49,223 nucleotides of DNA from Candidatus Harrisonbacteria bacterium (GTDB lineage Bacteria; Patescibacteriota; Minisyncoccia; UBA6257; 1-14-0-10-44-23): assembly GCA_023255625.1 (NCBI GenBank), contig JAHFLF010000001.1, forward strand, positions 354,965 to 404,187, read 5' to 3'. The number at the start of each line of letters is the position of its first letter. Positions within the stretch are counted from its first letter, which is position 1. Both the position numbers and the translations under genes were made by a program. The notes below the pieces were generated by a model. That model ran no database searches, had not been told where the DNA came from, and worked only from the letters and a program-made list of their open reading frames with translations. Below are positions 16,068-24,163 of this stretch, piece after piece.

Positions 16068-16817
16068 ATGAACTACAAAGTGGCATCAGTTGCCGTGGTA
16101 ACGCTCGCACTAGGATGCGCGGCTTTTATATTGTTCTCTAAACCAAACGAGCTTTCATTCAAAGACCAGCAAATTGGAGCAATTCCACTGCAAGAAATCA
16201 AAAAAGTAGGATCGCCGGTAAAAATTGATGAAGATCGCCCGTCGGCGACGCAGGATGTAGCCAAGGCAATCGCCCAGGATCTTTTGGAGCGCAATCCGCA
16301 GGGCCCGCAGCCCAGCCCGACCCAGCCGGGTGTGAGCACAATTCTGGCTCTGGATCCAAAACTGGTCGCCAGCAAAATCCTGGAGGAGGAAACGAAAAAA
16401 ATAGTTGAGAAAATCCTGGCCACGCCGACCGATCCGAAAGATATAATTTTATCCAGCTCAACCTCGGCCAAAGAATACCTGTCGGCCCGCGGGGCAATCA
16501 TTGCTGCCGGCCAGCAAAAGCTGGCTCCTTACAGCACAAAACCGTTCGGCGACGCAACTTTACAGGCAATGGCTTCGGTAACTGCGGAAATCATCAGGCA
16601 ACTCAAGCTACTGCCGGTTCCAGAAGGATTATCCGCAATCCATGCGGAGCAAATTCAACTTGTTACGGCGCAAAACACGATCTTCGAAAGTATTTTGAAT
16701 AGAGATGCTGATCCGATAGCGGCCAGTGTTTCGCTTTCACTAATCGAGCGAGTAGATAAAGGACTGGCTGACCTAAGCGATAAAATAAAAACTTATATTT
16801 CCAAGAACCCCTCTTAA
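16068..16817 (+). CDS. Membrane-anchored or exported protein of unknown function, T4SS cluster
   Basis: Function not recognised. The 249-aa protein starts with a hydrophobic segment (VASVAVVTLALGCAAFILFS, about residues 5-24) that can act as a signal anchor. The Cys at 17 is not in a strict lipobox. The remainder is helical and hydrophilic, with a Pro-rich stretch (QGPQPSPTQPG). It is the first gene of a run of plus-strand genes that includes VirB6-, PrgI-, TraC- and VirB4-like proteins and is only 7 nt from the next gene, so it is probably an envelope component of that system. Confidence 0.7.
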   Translation: MNYKVASVAVVTLALGCAAFILFSKPNELSFKDQQIGAIPLQEIKKVGSPVKIDEDRPSATQDVAKAIAQDLLERNPQGPQPSPTQPGVSTILALDPKLVASKILEEETKKIVEKILATPTDPKDIILSSSTSAKEYLSARGAIIAAGQQKLAPYSTKPFGDATLQAMASVTAEIIRQLKLLPVPEGLSAIHAEQIQLVTAQNTIFESILNRDADPIAASVSLSLIERVDKGLADLSDKIKTYISKNPS

Positions 16818-16824
16818 ACCCGGC

Positions 16825-18837
16825 ATGCAAAGATACGGCTCTAAAATCCTGGTTGCCATCTTACTCTGCTCACTAGTCGGGGGAACGATTTCATTCCCGA
16901 AGCCGGCTCATGCTATTTTACTGACCACAGAAGACAACCCGGTTGTCCTCATAACTAATACCGAAACTTCAGTGGCTACGAATGTGACTGCCGGTGCTGC
17001 AGTTGAGGGTACGGTGGCTTCAAACATCAGCGCAAGTTCGCAGACAATTTTACTGGGCGAATCGCTGCTCAAATGGGCGGGGGAGGCCTTTGTGCAGGGA
17101 CTAAAAAAGGCATTATTAAATTATTTGGTAGACCGCGTTATCGCCTACATTAAGGGCGCGAAAGACGGCGGCTTTGTCGGAGATTGGCAGTCTTACTTAA
17201 GTGGTGCGCTGGCCACCGGACTGCAGCAATTCGCCCTCAATTTTACCAACATCGATATCTGCGCACCATTCAGCGCTCAACTAAAACTGGCTTTCGCTAT
17301 TCCGGAGGTCGGTCAATTTTCTCAAAAATATACCTGTGACTTTGATAGCATCGGTGAAAACATCGAGGATTTCTACGCTGACTTCAGAAAGGGCGGCTGG
17401 ATTGCTTACAGTAAATCCTGGGAGCCGCAAAACAATATGTACGGCATCTTCCTCTCCGCCAGCGTTGAGCAGGCGGCCGAGGCCTCGGCCGCACAGGACG
17501 CGGCCAGAGCCGAGGCCTCGGCCGGCGCCGGCTTTTTGGGTAAAAAAGAATGTACAGAAAAGTTGGACACCTCTGATCTGGACGGCGCACTACCCGGCCC
17601 AGACTTAGACGGCGACGGCCAGCCGAACGATGATCCGGCCAGCTGCCACATCACTACGCCCGGTCAGACAGTGGCCGCCAGTTTACAAAAAAGTTTGGAT
17701 TCAGAATTTGATTATATCAACAGCTTGACCGGCACGAACATCGGCCCGTATGTCGCCGCGATTGTTGACGCGATGGTCGGCCGAGTCTTAGAAGAGGGGC
17801 TTTCTCTGGTTGCCGCCCACGCACCCAGCTCGCCAAGTGTCGGCGACTATGTTGATGTGAGCAGCATTAACCGGACAGACTCGCAGCGCTTCCGCAGTCA
17901 ATCGCAGCGGACGGCGAAAGATGTAAAAGAGGCGATTCAGCTGCGGGAATCGGCCCAGGCCTTTGCACAAAGCGCGGCGACAAAATGGCTAAAGTTCACT
18001 CATGGCGCAACTGACATCGTCTCTGAAGCCGCCAGACAAATCCGCGAGGCACAACGGGTGCTTATCTATGTTTACAATGAACTGAACAAGGTTACCCGCA
18101 AAACCCAGATCAATCCTGCGGTCAACGACGGAAACGACAGCACCTTCACTAAAACCGAGCAGCTCTGCAGTCCGGTCAAAACCGTGGCAATTATCGACGA
18201 CCGGGCTTTACCACGACTGCGTGCACAAATTGACCGGGCCACTGATGCGCTAGACACTCTGGACTTAGCCGACGATGAACCAGATGCCAGCGGTAATCCA
18301 TTGACTTCAGAATTTGTCGCCATGGCAGAGGCAGCCCGCGCAATTAGTGCCGGGGACAGAGCGCAGTTTTTTGAACTACTTGCAAATGGCTCGCTCGATG
18401 AGCTTGGCATAGATCCGGCCAGTATTGACTCCAGCGATGACGACAACCCGGATCAAATTGAACTGCTTAAAGAGGTGCAATTTGAACTGGATAATGATTT
18501 GGTAGAAAATTCGCCGGAGACCCGCTACCGGCTTTCGGAAATTCAAAACACGCTGGCCGGCGATGTCATAGTTTCAGCACGCCAGTTTAAGACCGCGATG
18601 AAGAAAATCGACAACGACATCGAAGGCATCCTGAAAAACGCCTCATCGTATGCAAACCGGCTAAAGGCCTGCTTTAACCCGCGCAATGAACTCGACCTGA
18701 AACAGGGCGTGGTGGTGGCGTGGACAACCAACGATCCGGGTGATGAGTCAATCAGCAAACCAGCGCGTAACCCCGGCTTCCCGTGGGAGACCGATGTCGA
18801 TGCAGATCCGGACGCCAGCGAAAATACCTCTGAATAA
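16825..18837 (+). CDS. Secreted helical protein with calcium-binding-like loop, T4SS cluster
   Basis: The 670-aa product has a signal peptide (KILVAILLCSLVGGTISF, cleavage near AHA-ILL, residue 31) and no further clear membrane segment. It contains a DLDGDGQPNDD loop (about 257-267) that resembles a calcium-binding type-3 or EF-hand-like repeat, and long helical, Ala/Asp/Glu-rich regions such as SVEQAAEASAAQDAARAEAS. No enzyme family is recognised. Large exported helical proteins next to VirB6-like genes are common in CPR T4SS-like clusters, and a surface or pilus-associated role is inferred from position. The downstream gene starts 3 nt after its stop, so the two are almost certainly cotranscribed. 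Confidence 0.75.
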   Translation: MQRYGSKILVAILLCSLVGGTISFPKPAHAILLTTEDNPVVLITNTETSVATNVTAGAAVEGTVASNISASSQTILLGESLLKWAGEAFVQGLKKALLNYLVDRVIAYIKGAKDGGFVGDWQSYLSGALATGLQQFALNFTNIDICAPFSAQLKLAFAIPEVGQFSQKYTCDFDSIGENIEDFYADFRKGGWIAYSKSWEPQNNMYGIFLSASVEQAAEASAAQDAARAEASAGAGFLGKKECTEKLDTSDLDGALPGPDLDGDGQPNDDPASCHITTPGQTVAASLQKSLDSEFDYINSLTGTNIGPYVAAIVDAMVGRVLEEGLSLVAAHAPSSPSVGDYVDVSSINRTDSQRFRSQSQRTAKDVKEAIQLRESAQAFAQSAATKWLKFTHGATDIVSEAARQIREAQRVLIYVYNELNKVTRKTQINPAVNDGNDSTFTKTEQLCSPVKTVAIIDDRALPRLRAQIDRATDALDTLDLADDEPDASGNPLTSEFVAMAEAARAISAGDRAQFFELLANGSLDELGIDPASIDSSDDDNPDQIELLKEVQFELDNDLVENSPETRYRLSEIQNTLAGDVIVSARQFKTAMKKIDNDIEGILKNASSYANRLKACFNPRNELDLKQGVVVAWTTNDPGDESISKPARNPGFPWETDVDADPDASENTSE

Positions 18838-18840
18838 TCT

Positions 18841-20952
18841 ATGCACGAACCTTTAGTCCAAAAAATATTAAAATGGCTCATCTGCAGCGGCTTTATCGCC
18901 ACTCTTGTTACGGTTATTTTGCTAGTACCGGGACATGCGGCGCAGGCGCTTGATAATCCGTTCAGCGCTCTTTTGGGACTTCCCTCAATTCCAATAAATG
19001 CCTTTTTCCTGGGTGTTCCATATCTAATCGGCCTGGTCGGCGGATCTATACTAACAATAGCTAGCATGTTCGTCAGTTGGTTTTTTATATTGAACACAAA
19101 CATCTTCCCGGATAAATTTGGGGCGATTGAAAGCGGCTTTCAAATCTCGCTCGGCATTGCCAACTTACTGTTTGTAGTTGCCCTCATCTTTATCGCCTTT
19201 AGCACAATCCTAAATGTCGGAGAGTACACGGCGAAGAAGATGCTTGGTAAATTAATCGTTGCGGTGGTTCTAATTAATTTCAGCTATCTTATCGTTGGTG
19301 CAATCCTAGACCTTAGCCATGTTATGACGATGTACTTTATCTCTGCCGGCGGCGAGGAGCATCTTGGCAGCGGCATAGGTGCAATTTTGCAACCGCAAAA
19401 ATTGCTAGTTCCGGTCAATTTGACAAATCTAACGACCACCGTCTTTTCCCCTTCCTGGTGGGGGCTCATTCTTGGCGCCGTTACAACCGCGATCTTCACC
19501 TGGATCGCCGCAATCGTCATGGCCGCAATCGCAATCATGTTCCTGGTTCGTTACATTTATCTGGCAATACTGATTATTGTGATGCCTCTGGCCTGGGCGC
19601 TGCCACTCTTTCCGGGTGGGGGCGAATTAAGCAGCAAGTGGTGGCACAAATTCAGCGAACAGTTATTTTATCTGCCGGCCGCCACCTTCTTCATCTACCT
19701 CTCTATGAAAATGGCGCTGAATCTTCCGAGTCAAACCCCCGGCATGTTCGCGAGCGGCGGCACTGATAACTGGAGCGGTTATTCAAACATAGGCCTGGCG
19801 CCGCAAGGAATTGCCCAGATGTTAATCGTGGTTGGCATGCTCGTCGGCTCATTGGTAATTGCCAGCAAACTCGGCGGGGCCGGCACGGCGTTTGGTAAGA
19901 TGATGGCGGGCAAGATAACTGATCTGGGTAAAAAGTACGCGAAGGGGGTGGGCATGAAAGCTTACAGTGCTCAAGTTAAAATTCGCGGTAAGAACATTGG
20001 CCTAGAGCAAGGAGTTAAAGCGGGAACCGGCATGCTTGGCAGGGGAATGGCTTGGCAGCCAAAAAGCAAATTCATGAAGGGCGTTACCGGCACAGTCGAC
20101 AAAGCCACCGGCTGGATACCTGGTAAAAAATATATCGCTGGAGCCGCAAAATCTGTCGCCTTTGGTGGTGCCTACGACCAAGTTCTCGGCCAAACTACTA
20201 AATTCAGCGAGGATTATGGTGCCTCGATTAAATCCGCTCAAGCAACCGAGGATATGCTTAGCCGCCAGCAAAAACATGCGAAATATGAAGATCCTAAAAA
20301 AGCTGCTAGAGATGATATGGCATTTTATGCGGAACTTACCAATCCTATTGTTCATAAGGAGCCGGATGAACTCAGAAAGTGGATGGAAGATGAGCCAACT
20401 CGTACCCGCGCGTTAGAGGTTATTAATCGTTTCGAGCCAGAGGCGGGCCCGGATGAGCATGGTAAGGAAGATCCAACCAAGAGTAAGACGAGGATGGCGC
20501 TTGCAACTGCGATGCCAGAACTCGCAGATAAACTCTTGCGAGATAGTAAAGGAAAGCTTGCTGAAAAAGCAGTCTCTGATAAAGGTTTGGGTGAGCGCGA
20601 GGGGGACGCTATGAATTACGCTATGGGCAGAAAAGATGCGGCGGCCAATATCCACCCATCATCACTTGAGAATCCAGAATTTATTAGACAGGCGGAGGCA
20701 ATCATGGCCCGTGGTAATAATAACCCGCAAGCAGAAAAAATGGTTTCTTTGCTTGCTACTATCGCTCGACGCTCTGGAGAGACTAATGAAAAAATACGTA
20801 AGGGCTTCTCAACTAATGCTTACCTTATGGATCGCCTTAGGGTAAGCGTTGGCACTTTGGATTCTCAGCAACCCGCAGATACAACAAATACTCAGGCACC
20901 TCCTGCACCCCAAGGGAGCCCAGCGGCGGCTACACCTGGTACCCCGCATTAA
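18841..20952 (+). CDS. VirB6/TrbL-like polytopic membrane protein
   Basis: The 703-aa protein has an N-terminal signal-like segment (FIATLVTVILLVPGHAAQA). About six membrane helices follow between residues 55 and 350, e.g. FFLGVPYLIGLVGGSILTIA, IANLLFVVALIFIAFSTIL, LIVAVVLINFSYLIVGAILD, AIVMAAIAIMFLVRYIYLAI, and LIVVGMLVGSLVIAS. A hydrophilic, Lys-rich tail of about 340 residues ends in a Pro/Ala-rich tract. This arrangement fits VirB6/TrbL, the inner-membrane channel of type IV secretion systems. Assignment rests on topology and on neighbours (PrgI-like and VirB4 genes), not on a strict motif. Confidence 0.78.
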   Translation: MHEPLVQKILKWLICSGFIATLVTVILLVPGHAAQALDNPFSALLGLPSIPINAFFLGVPYLIGLVGGSILTIASMFVSWFFILNTNIFPDKFGAIESGFQISLGIANLLFVVALIFIAFSTILNVGEYTAKKMLGKLIVAVVLINFSYLIVGAILDLSHVMTMYFISAGGEEHLGSGIGAILQPQKLLVPVNLTNLTTTVFSPSWWGLILGAVTTAIFTWIAAIVMAAIAIMFLVRYIYLAILIIVMPLAWALPLFPGGGELSSKWWHKFSEQLFYLPAATFFIYLSMKMALNLPSQTPGMFASGGTDNWSGYSNIGLAPQGIAQMLIVVGMLVGSLVIASKLGGAGTAFGKMMAGKITDLGKKYAKGVGMKAYSAQVKIRGKNIGLEQGVKAGTGMLGRGMAWQPKSKFMKGVTGTVDKATGWIPGKKYIAGAAKSVAFGGAYDQVLGQTTKFSEDYGASIKSAQATEDMLSRQQKHAKYEDPKKAARDDMAFYAELTNPIVHKEPDELRKWMEDEPTRTRALEVINRFEPEAGPDEHGKEDPTKSKTRMALATAMPELADKLLRDSKGKLAEKAVSDKGLGEREGDAMNYAMGRKDAAANIHPSSLENPEFIRQAEAIMARGNNNPQAEKMVSLLATIARRSGETNEKIRKGFSTNAYLMDRLRVSVGTLDSQQPADTTNTQAPPAPQGSPAAATPGTPH

Positions 20953-20966
20953 CAAATATATTTTTT

Positions 20967-21602
20967 ATGCCTGAATTTGACACAAAAAATACTGCGACAA
21001 ACCAGCAGGAACCAGATAAAAATAATCCTGGAAAATCACCTTGGCCCTTTGACAATCTGCCCGTTGAAATACATGACTGGTTGATTTCCGACGAGGTAGA
21101 CACATTTGTCAGGGATCTAACGGCTAAAAATACGGATTCTATTCCAGATAAAAGGGCACTGGGCTTTACAATAACCTGGCTGGCAATCGGAAAAATTAAT
21201 GCTAATCAATTTGTCGGTTCGCTAATCAATGCCTTTAAAATCTCTCCAGAGATTGCGAAAACGCTTGCTAAAGAAGTCAGGGATGGGGTTTTAAAACCCA
21301 TCAAATTCGCAATGCGCTCCAAACTCGGAATAGACATTGAGCATGTTACTGATGAGCCGGGAGTAATCGCGAATGGTTTAATAATGGACATACGAAAACC
21401 AGTGGCGGCTGCGCCCACTCCTACCGCGCGAGTAATCCCAATGAGCCGACCCGTGGCGGGACAGTCCACGGTTAGTCGGTCGACAGTTAGTCAGCCAGGA
21501 GGTGGACAGCCGCAAATCAAAGCTGGCGTGATACAACCGACAAAGCCGATTGGTTTGAGTGAGGTTGTGCCGCAGCCGCCTGGAGGAACGGGGAACGGTT
21601 AG
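20967..21602 (+). CDS. Soluble protein of unknown function, T4SS cluster
   Basis: Function not recognised. The 211-aa protein has no signal peptide or membrane segment. Residues about 28-125 form a helical domain (PVEIHDWLISDEVDTFVRDL, GFTITWLAIGKINANQFVGS). The remainder is Pro/Gln/Thr/Val-rich and disordered, and includes STVSRSTVSQPGG, which is encoded by a GGTTAGTCGGTCGACAGTTA tract (21464-21483) also found in the bracket near rpmH. The stop codon TAG lies in the following repeat arm. It starts 14 nt after the VirB6-like gene, so it is probably a partner in the same operon. Confidence 0.7.
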   Translation: MPEFDTKNTATNQQEPDKNNPGKSPWPFDNLPVEIHDWLISDEVDTFVRDLTAKNTDSIPDKRALGFTITWLAIGKINANQFVGSLINAFKISPEIAKTLAKEVRDGVLKPIKFAMRSKLGIDIEHVTDEPGVIANGLIMDIRKPVAAAPTPTARVIPMSRPVAGQSTVSRSTVSQPGGGQPQIKAGVIQPTKPIGLSEVVPQPPGGTGNG

Positions 21603-22066
21603 TTGGTTAGCTAGTTAGTTGGTTAGTTGGTTAGTTGGTCATAAAGCAAACGAAAACTTAAACAAGAAATTTATGGCGGAAAGTTTTCGTGGATTAAAAA
21701 TCTGGCAAATCTCTGAAGATCTTGTAATTGAAATCTACCGTTTGACTAAAAAATTCCCGGGTGATGAAGTTTTCTCGCTCACAAATCAACTCCGGCGAGC
21801 GGCTATTTCCGTACCCGCAAATATCGCCGAATCTTCTGGCAGATGGGGAGAAAAAGATAAAATACAATTTCTGATGATTGCCAGGGGGTCAATTACAGAA
21901 ATTCGTAGCCACATCTCCATAGCCAAGCGACTCCACTATATAAACGACTCGGAGTATACTAAAATTGACTCTTCTTACGAACAACTTACTAAAAGCTTGA
22001 ATGCCTTTATTAGAACTATCCGCCCAACTAACTAACGAACTAACTAGCTAACCAACTAACTATCTT
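21596..22066. repeat. GTTAGTTG-type bracket enclosing the first four-helix bundle gene
   Basis: The left arm is about 21598-21640 (GGTTAGTTGGTTAGCTAGTT, then GGTTAGTTGGTTAGTTGG). The right arm is about 22023-22060 (CCAACTAACTAACGAACTAA, then CTAGCTAACCAACTAAC). The arms are complementary and enclose one complete small gene. Confidence 0.75.
21673..22035 (+). CDS. S23-type four-helix bundle protein
   Basis: This 120-aa protein belongs to the S23/23S-rRNA-intervening-sequence family. It has FRGLKIWQISEDLVIEIYRL, FPGDEVFSLTNQLRRAAISV and PANIAESSGRWGEKDKIQFL, and is helical throughout. These proteins form small bundles, often pentamers, and bind nucleic acid; DGR Avd has the same fold. ATG 21673 is chosen because the ORF start at 21619 lies in the repeat arm. 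The last residues (RPTN) and TAA stop are repeat-arm sequence. The gene interrupts the T4SS cluster and looks like inserted cargo of an inverted repeat. Its cellular role is unknown. Confidence 0.88.
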   Translation: MAESFRGLKIWQISEDLVIEIYRLTKKFPGDEVFSLTNQLRRAAISVPANIAESSGRWGEKDKIQFLMIARGSITEIRSHISIAKRLHYINDSEYTKIDSSYEQLTKSLNAFIRTIRPTN

Positions 22067-22078
22067 CGCGATTACTCT

Positions 22079-22456
22079 ATGCAGTTCGAAGTTCCACAAT
22101 TTCTGGATGTTGAAGACAAAATCTTCGGGCCGCTCACGCTCAAGCAATTTTTGTACCTGGCCGGTGCCGGGGGCTTTAGTTTTATTCTCTTCTTCGCCCT
22201 CCAAACCTGGCTCTGGATAACCTGCACCTCGGTTTTAGCGGTAATCGCCGCCGGTCTGGCCTTCGGAAAATTTAACGGCCGACCGATAATTTATACGCTC
22301 TTTTCTGTAATCAAATATACCTGGCGGCCAAAATTTTATCTATGGCAATATTCCGCACCCGGGCAAGAGCAGCCGGTGATGCACAGCATCGAGGGCCGCC
22401 AGCCAACCGGTTCGGCGCTCAAAAAATTGTTGTTGCGACTAACCACCAGACAGTAA
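22079..22456 (+). CDS. PrgI family (VirB3-like) T4SS membrane protein
   Basis: This 125-aa protein matches the PrgI family. It starts MQFEVPQFLDVEDKIFGPLT, followed by two close membrane helices (FLYLAGAGGFSFILFFALQT and WITCTSVLAVIAAGLAFGKF) and a conserved tail (IIYTLFSVIKYTWRPKFYLW). PrgI proteins are small inner-membrane partners of VirB4 in type IV secretion. The stop codon at 22454-22456 falls in the next repeat. The gene lies upstream of the TraC- and VirB4-like genes, the usual order in CPR. Confidence 0.88.
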   Translation: MQFEVPQFLDVEDKIFGPLTLKQFLYLAGAGGFSFILFFALQTWLWITCTSVLAVIAAGLAFGKFNGRPIIYTLFSVIKYTWRPKFYLWQYSAPGQEQPVMHSIEGRQPTGSALKKLLLRLTTRQ

Positions 22457-22558
22457 TCGCTAACACGCTAATACGGACGAATATGCCAATGGGGGGAAGC
22501 TGGAGACTCGCCACAGTAATCGCTAACACGCTAATACGGACGAATATGCCAATGGGGG
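22450..22558 (+). repeat. Two identical 46-nt direct repeats (left arms of a bracket)
   Basis: 22450-22495 and 22513-22558 are identical (ACAGTAATCGCTAACACGCT at the start, CCAATGGGGG at the end), separated by 17 nt. They lie before the GxxExxY gene, and the second contains its likely start. Confidence 0.9.
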
Positions 22559-22977
22559 AGAAAGATAGAAAAACAGCAGACCTGATCTATCCGGAGTTAA
22601 GCTATGCAATTGTTGGAATACTTTTCGAGGTAGCTAATGCCCTCCCACCTGGATTACCGGAAAAAGATTATCAGAGGGCCTTATCTATGTTATTAACTGA
22701 TAGAAAAATTAATTTCGCTCGCGAAGTCTACATTCCAATCACTCTTCTAGGAAAACTTGTTAGTAAATATTTCGCGGATTTTGTAATAGATAATAAGATA
22801 TTGCTTGAGCTCAAGGTGGGTCCAACTCTTGGTTATGCCCATGCACGGCAGACATTAACCTGTTTACGAGCAAAAAATCTCCAATTAGGTATAATTGCCT
22901 ACTTCACTAAAAATGGAGTGCAGTGTCGACGTATCGTTAACGAAAATTACAAATCCGAACCCTCTCTGACTCATTAG
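22552..22977 (+). CDS. GxxExxY family protein
   Basis: This 141-aa protein carries the family signature GLPEKDYQRAL. It also has the PD-(D/E)XK-nuclease-like pattern FADFVIDNKILLELKVGPTL (Asp then Glu-x-Lys), ending in LQLGIIAYFTKNGVQCRRIV. The family is widespread in CPR and often linked to 23S rRNA intervening sequences; its activity is unknown. ATG 22552 (or 22546) is chosen because the upstream part of the ORF overlaps the PrgI gene and the repeats. The C-terminal codons (SLTH) and the TAG stop lie in the opposite repeat arm, so the gene sits inside an inverted-repeat bracket. Confidence 0.85.
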   Translation: MGEKDRKTADLIYPELSYAIVGILFEVANALPPGLPEKDYQRALSMLLTDRKINFAREVYIPITLLGKLVSKYFADFVIDNKILLELKVGPTLGYAHARQTLTCLRAKNLQLGIIAYFTKNGVQCRRIVNENYKSEPSLTH

Positions 22978-23012
22978 TGTATTAGTCTTGATTCGCATGT
23001 TAGCGATTACTG
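22972..23012. repeat. Right arm of the bracket around the GxxExxY gene
   Basis: Reverse complement of this segment matches the 46-nt left repeats at 32 of 41 positions (CAGTAATCGCTAACA shared exactly). It contains the TAG stop of the GxxExxY gene. Confidence 0.8.
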
Positions 23013-23043
23013 CCACTAGAACATTTTCGTGAACACTACATGA

Positions 23044-23049
23044 TATACT
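23044..23049 (+). promoter_or_regulatory. Candidate -10 box for a leaderless TraC-like mRNA
   Basis: TATACT ends 6 nt before the ATG at 23056, the spacing expected if transcription begins at the start codon. Confidence 0.55.
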
Positions 23050-23055
23050 AAAGGT

Positions 23056-23736
23056 ATGCCTAGCAGAGAGGATGCGCTGCCAACACAGCAGTTTATTGAT
23101 ATTGAGGCCGTCGAAAACGGCGTACTTTTGTTGCGGGGAGGGAGCATGCGCCAGATTGTCGCCGTATCGGGGCTGAATTTTGACTTAAAAAGCGAGGATG
23201 AGCAAAATGCGATTATTTTCAGCTATCAAAATTTTCTAAACTCGCTCAATTTCACCCTGCAAATTTTTATCCATTCACGCAAAGTAAACATTGATGGCTA
23301 CCTGGCCGGACTAAAGGGGATAGAGGCCGGTGAAATGCATCCGCTTCTGAAAACGCAGTTGGCGGAATACGGAGAGTTTATCCGGTCATTCGTAGCTGAA
23401 AATGCGATCATGCAAAAATCTTTCTATGTGGTTGTGCCCTATGATGTTGTCGAAATCGGAGGTGTCTCTTCCTCGGGCGGCGCATTGAGTTTTTTAAAAA
23501 AGAAAAAATCAGTAGACCAAACCGCGCTTTCAGAAACCGAACAAAGCGAATCGCGGAAACGCAATATGGGCCAGCTCTCACAACGAGTCGAACAGGTTAT
23601 TGCCGGACTACAACAAATCGGCCTGGCCAGCGAACCGCTTGAAGAACAAGCGGCAATAGAGCTCTTCTACAATCTCTATAACCCAGAGAATGCGGAGAAG
23701 AAGGGGCTCTCGATAGATGCTGCTAGAGATAATTAG
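23056..23736 (+). CDS. TraC-like T4SS protein (VirB4 N-terminal-like)
   Basis: The 226-aa protein starts MPSREDALPTQQFIDIEAVE and continues GVLLLRGGSMRQIVAVSGLN, followed by QNFLNSLNFTLQIFIHSRKV. These are typical of TraC proteins encoded just upstream of VirB4 in CPR. There is no Walker motif. It probably corresponds to the N-terminal membrane-proximal part of VirB4/TraC and works with the ATPase encoded downstream. The final residues (SIDAARDN) are encoded by the beginning of the following repeat arm. A fused VirB4 split by an insertion is an alternative reading, since a small gene inside a repeat separates the two halves. Confidence 0.75.
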   Translation: MPSREDALPTQQFIDIEAVENGVLLLRGGSMRQIVAVSGLNFDLKSEDEQNAIIFSYQNFLNSLNFTLQIFIHSRKVNIDGYLAGLKGIEAGEMHPLLKTQLAEYGEFIRSFVAENAIMQKSFYVVVPYDVVEIGGVSSSGGALSFLKKKKSVDQTALSETEQSESRKRNMGQLSQRVEQVIAGLQQIGLASEPLEEQAAIELFYNLYNPENAEKKGLSIDAARDN

Positions 23737-24162
23737 ACGCTGCTAGATGCTGCTAGGGGGGCACGGAAAAACAAATGGAAAATACTTACAAAAATTTAAT
23801 TGTTTGGCAGCGCGCAGTCGAACTAGTCATTGCTATCTACGAGCTTACATTTCATTTTCCGAATTCGGAACAATATGGATTAACCTCTCAAATACGCCGT
23901 GCCGCAGTTTCGATGCCTTCAAATATAGCCGAAGGTAAAACCCGCCGCACCGGAAAAGATTTCCGTCATTTTCTAACAATGGCTTTTGCATCTGGAGCGG
24001 AACTAGAAACACAATTAATTATCGCAAAACGACTTGGTTTCGCAAAACCAGAGCTATACTTGAAAGCTGATACTTTGCTAAACGAGGTCATGAAAATGCT
24101 AAATGTACTATTACAAAAAACAAGCGGAGTCCTAGCAGCATCTAGCAGCATCTAGCAGCATC
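23715..24162. repeat. GCTGCTAGATGCTGCTAG-type bracket enclosing the second four-helix bundle gene
   Basis: The left arm (23715-23756: GATGCTGCTAGAGATAATTA, then GACGCTGCTAGATGCTGCTA) is complementary to the right arm (24130-24160: CCTAGCAGCATCTAGCAGCA, then TCTAGCAGCATC). The right arm ends directly before the virB4 ATG. Confidence 0.8.
23775..24155 (+). CDS. S23-type four-helix bundle protein, second copy
   Basis: This 126-aa protein has the same family pattern as the copy at 21673: NLIVWQRAVELVIAIYELTF, LTSQIRRAAVSMPSNIAEGK and KDFRHFLTMAFASGAELETQ. The two copies are clearly divergent, so they are not a recent duplication. Its last residues (SGVLAASSSI) and TAG stop derive from the repeat arm. 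It stands between traC-like and virB4 genes and lies entirely within a bracket of a different repeat family from the first copy. Role unknown; nucleic-acid binding is the family expectation. Confidence 0.9.
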   Translation: MENTYKNLIVWQRAVELVIAIYELTFHFPNSEQYGLTSQIRRAAVSMPSNIAEGKTRRTGKDFRHFLTMAFASGAELETQLIIAKRLGFAKPELYLKADTLLNEVMKMLNVLLQKTSGVLAASSSI

Positions 24163-24163
24163 T

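Noticed and set aside
22342-22551. N-terminal extension of the GxxExxY ORF
   Set aside because: Overlaps the PrgI gene in another frame and translates the two direct repeats; an internal ATG at 22552 gives a normal-length protein.
21673-24155. The two four-helix bundle proteins as additional DGR Avd proteins
   Set aside because: They carry the S23 signature (RRAAxSxPxNIAE) rather than the Avd pattern (IGKMLGGWLK), and no template/variable repeat pair was seen near them.
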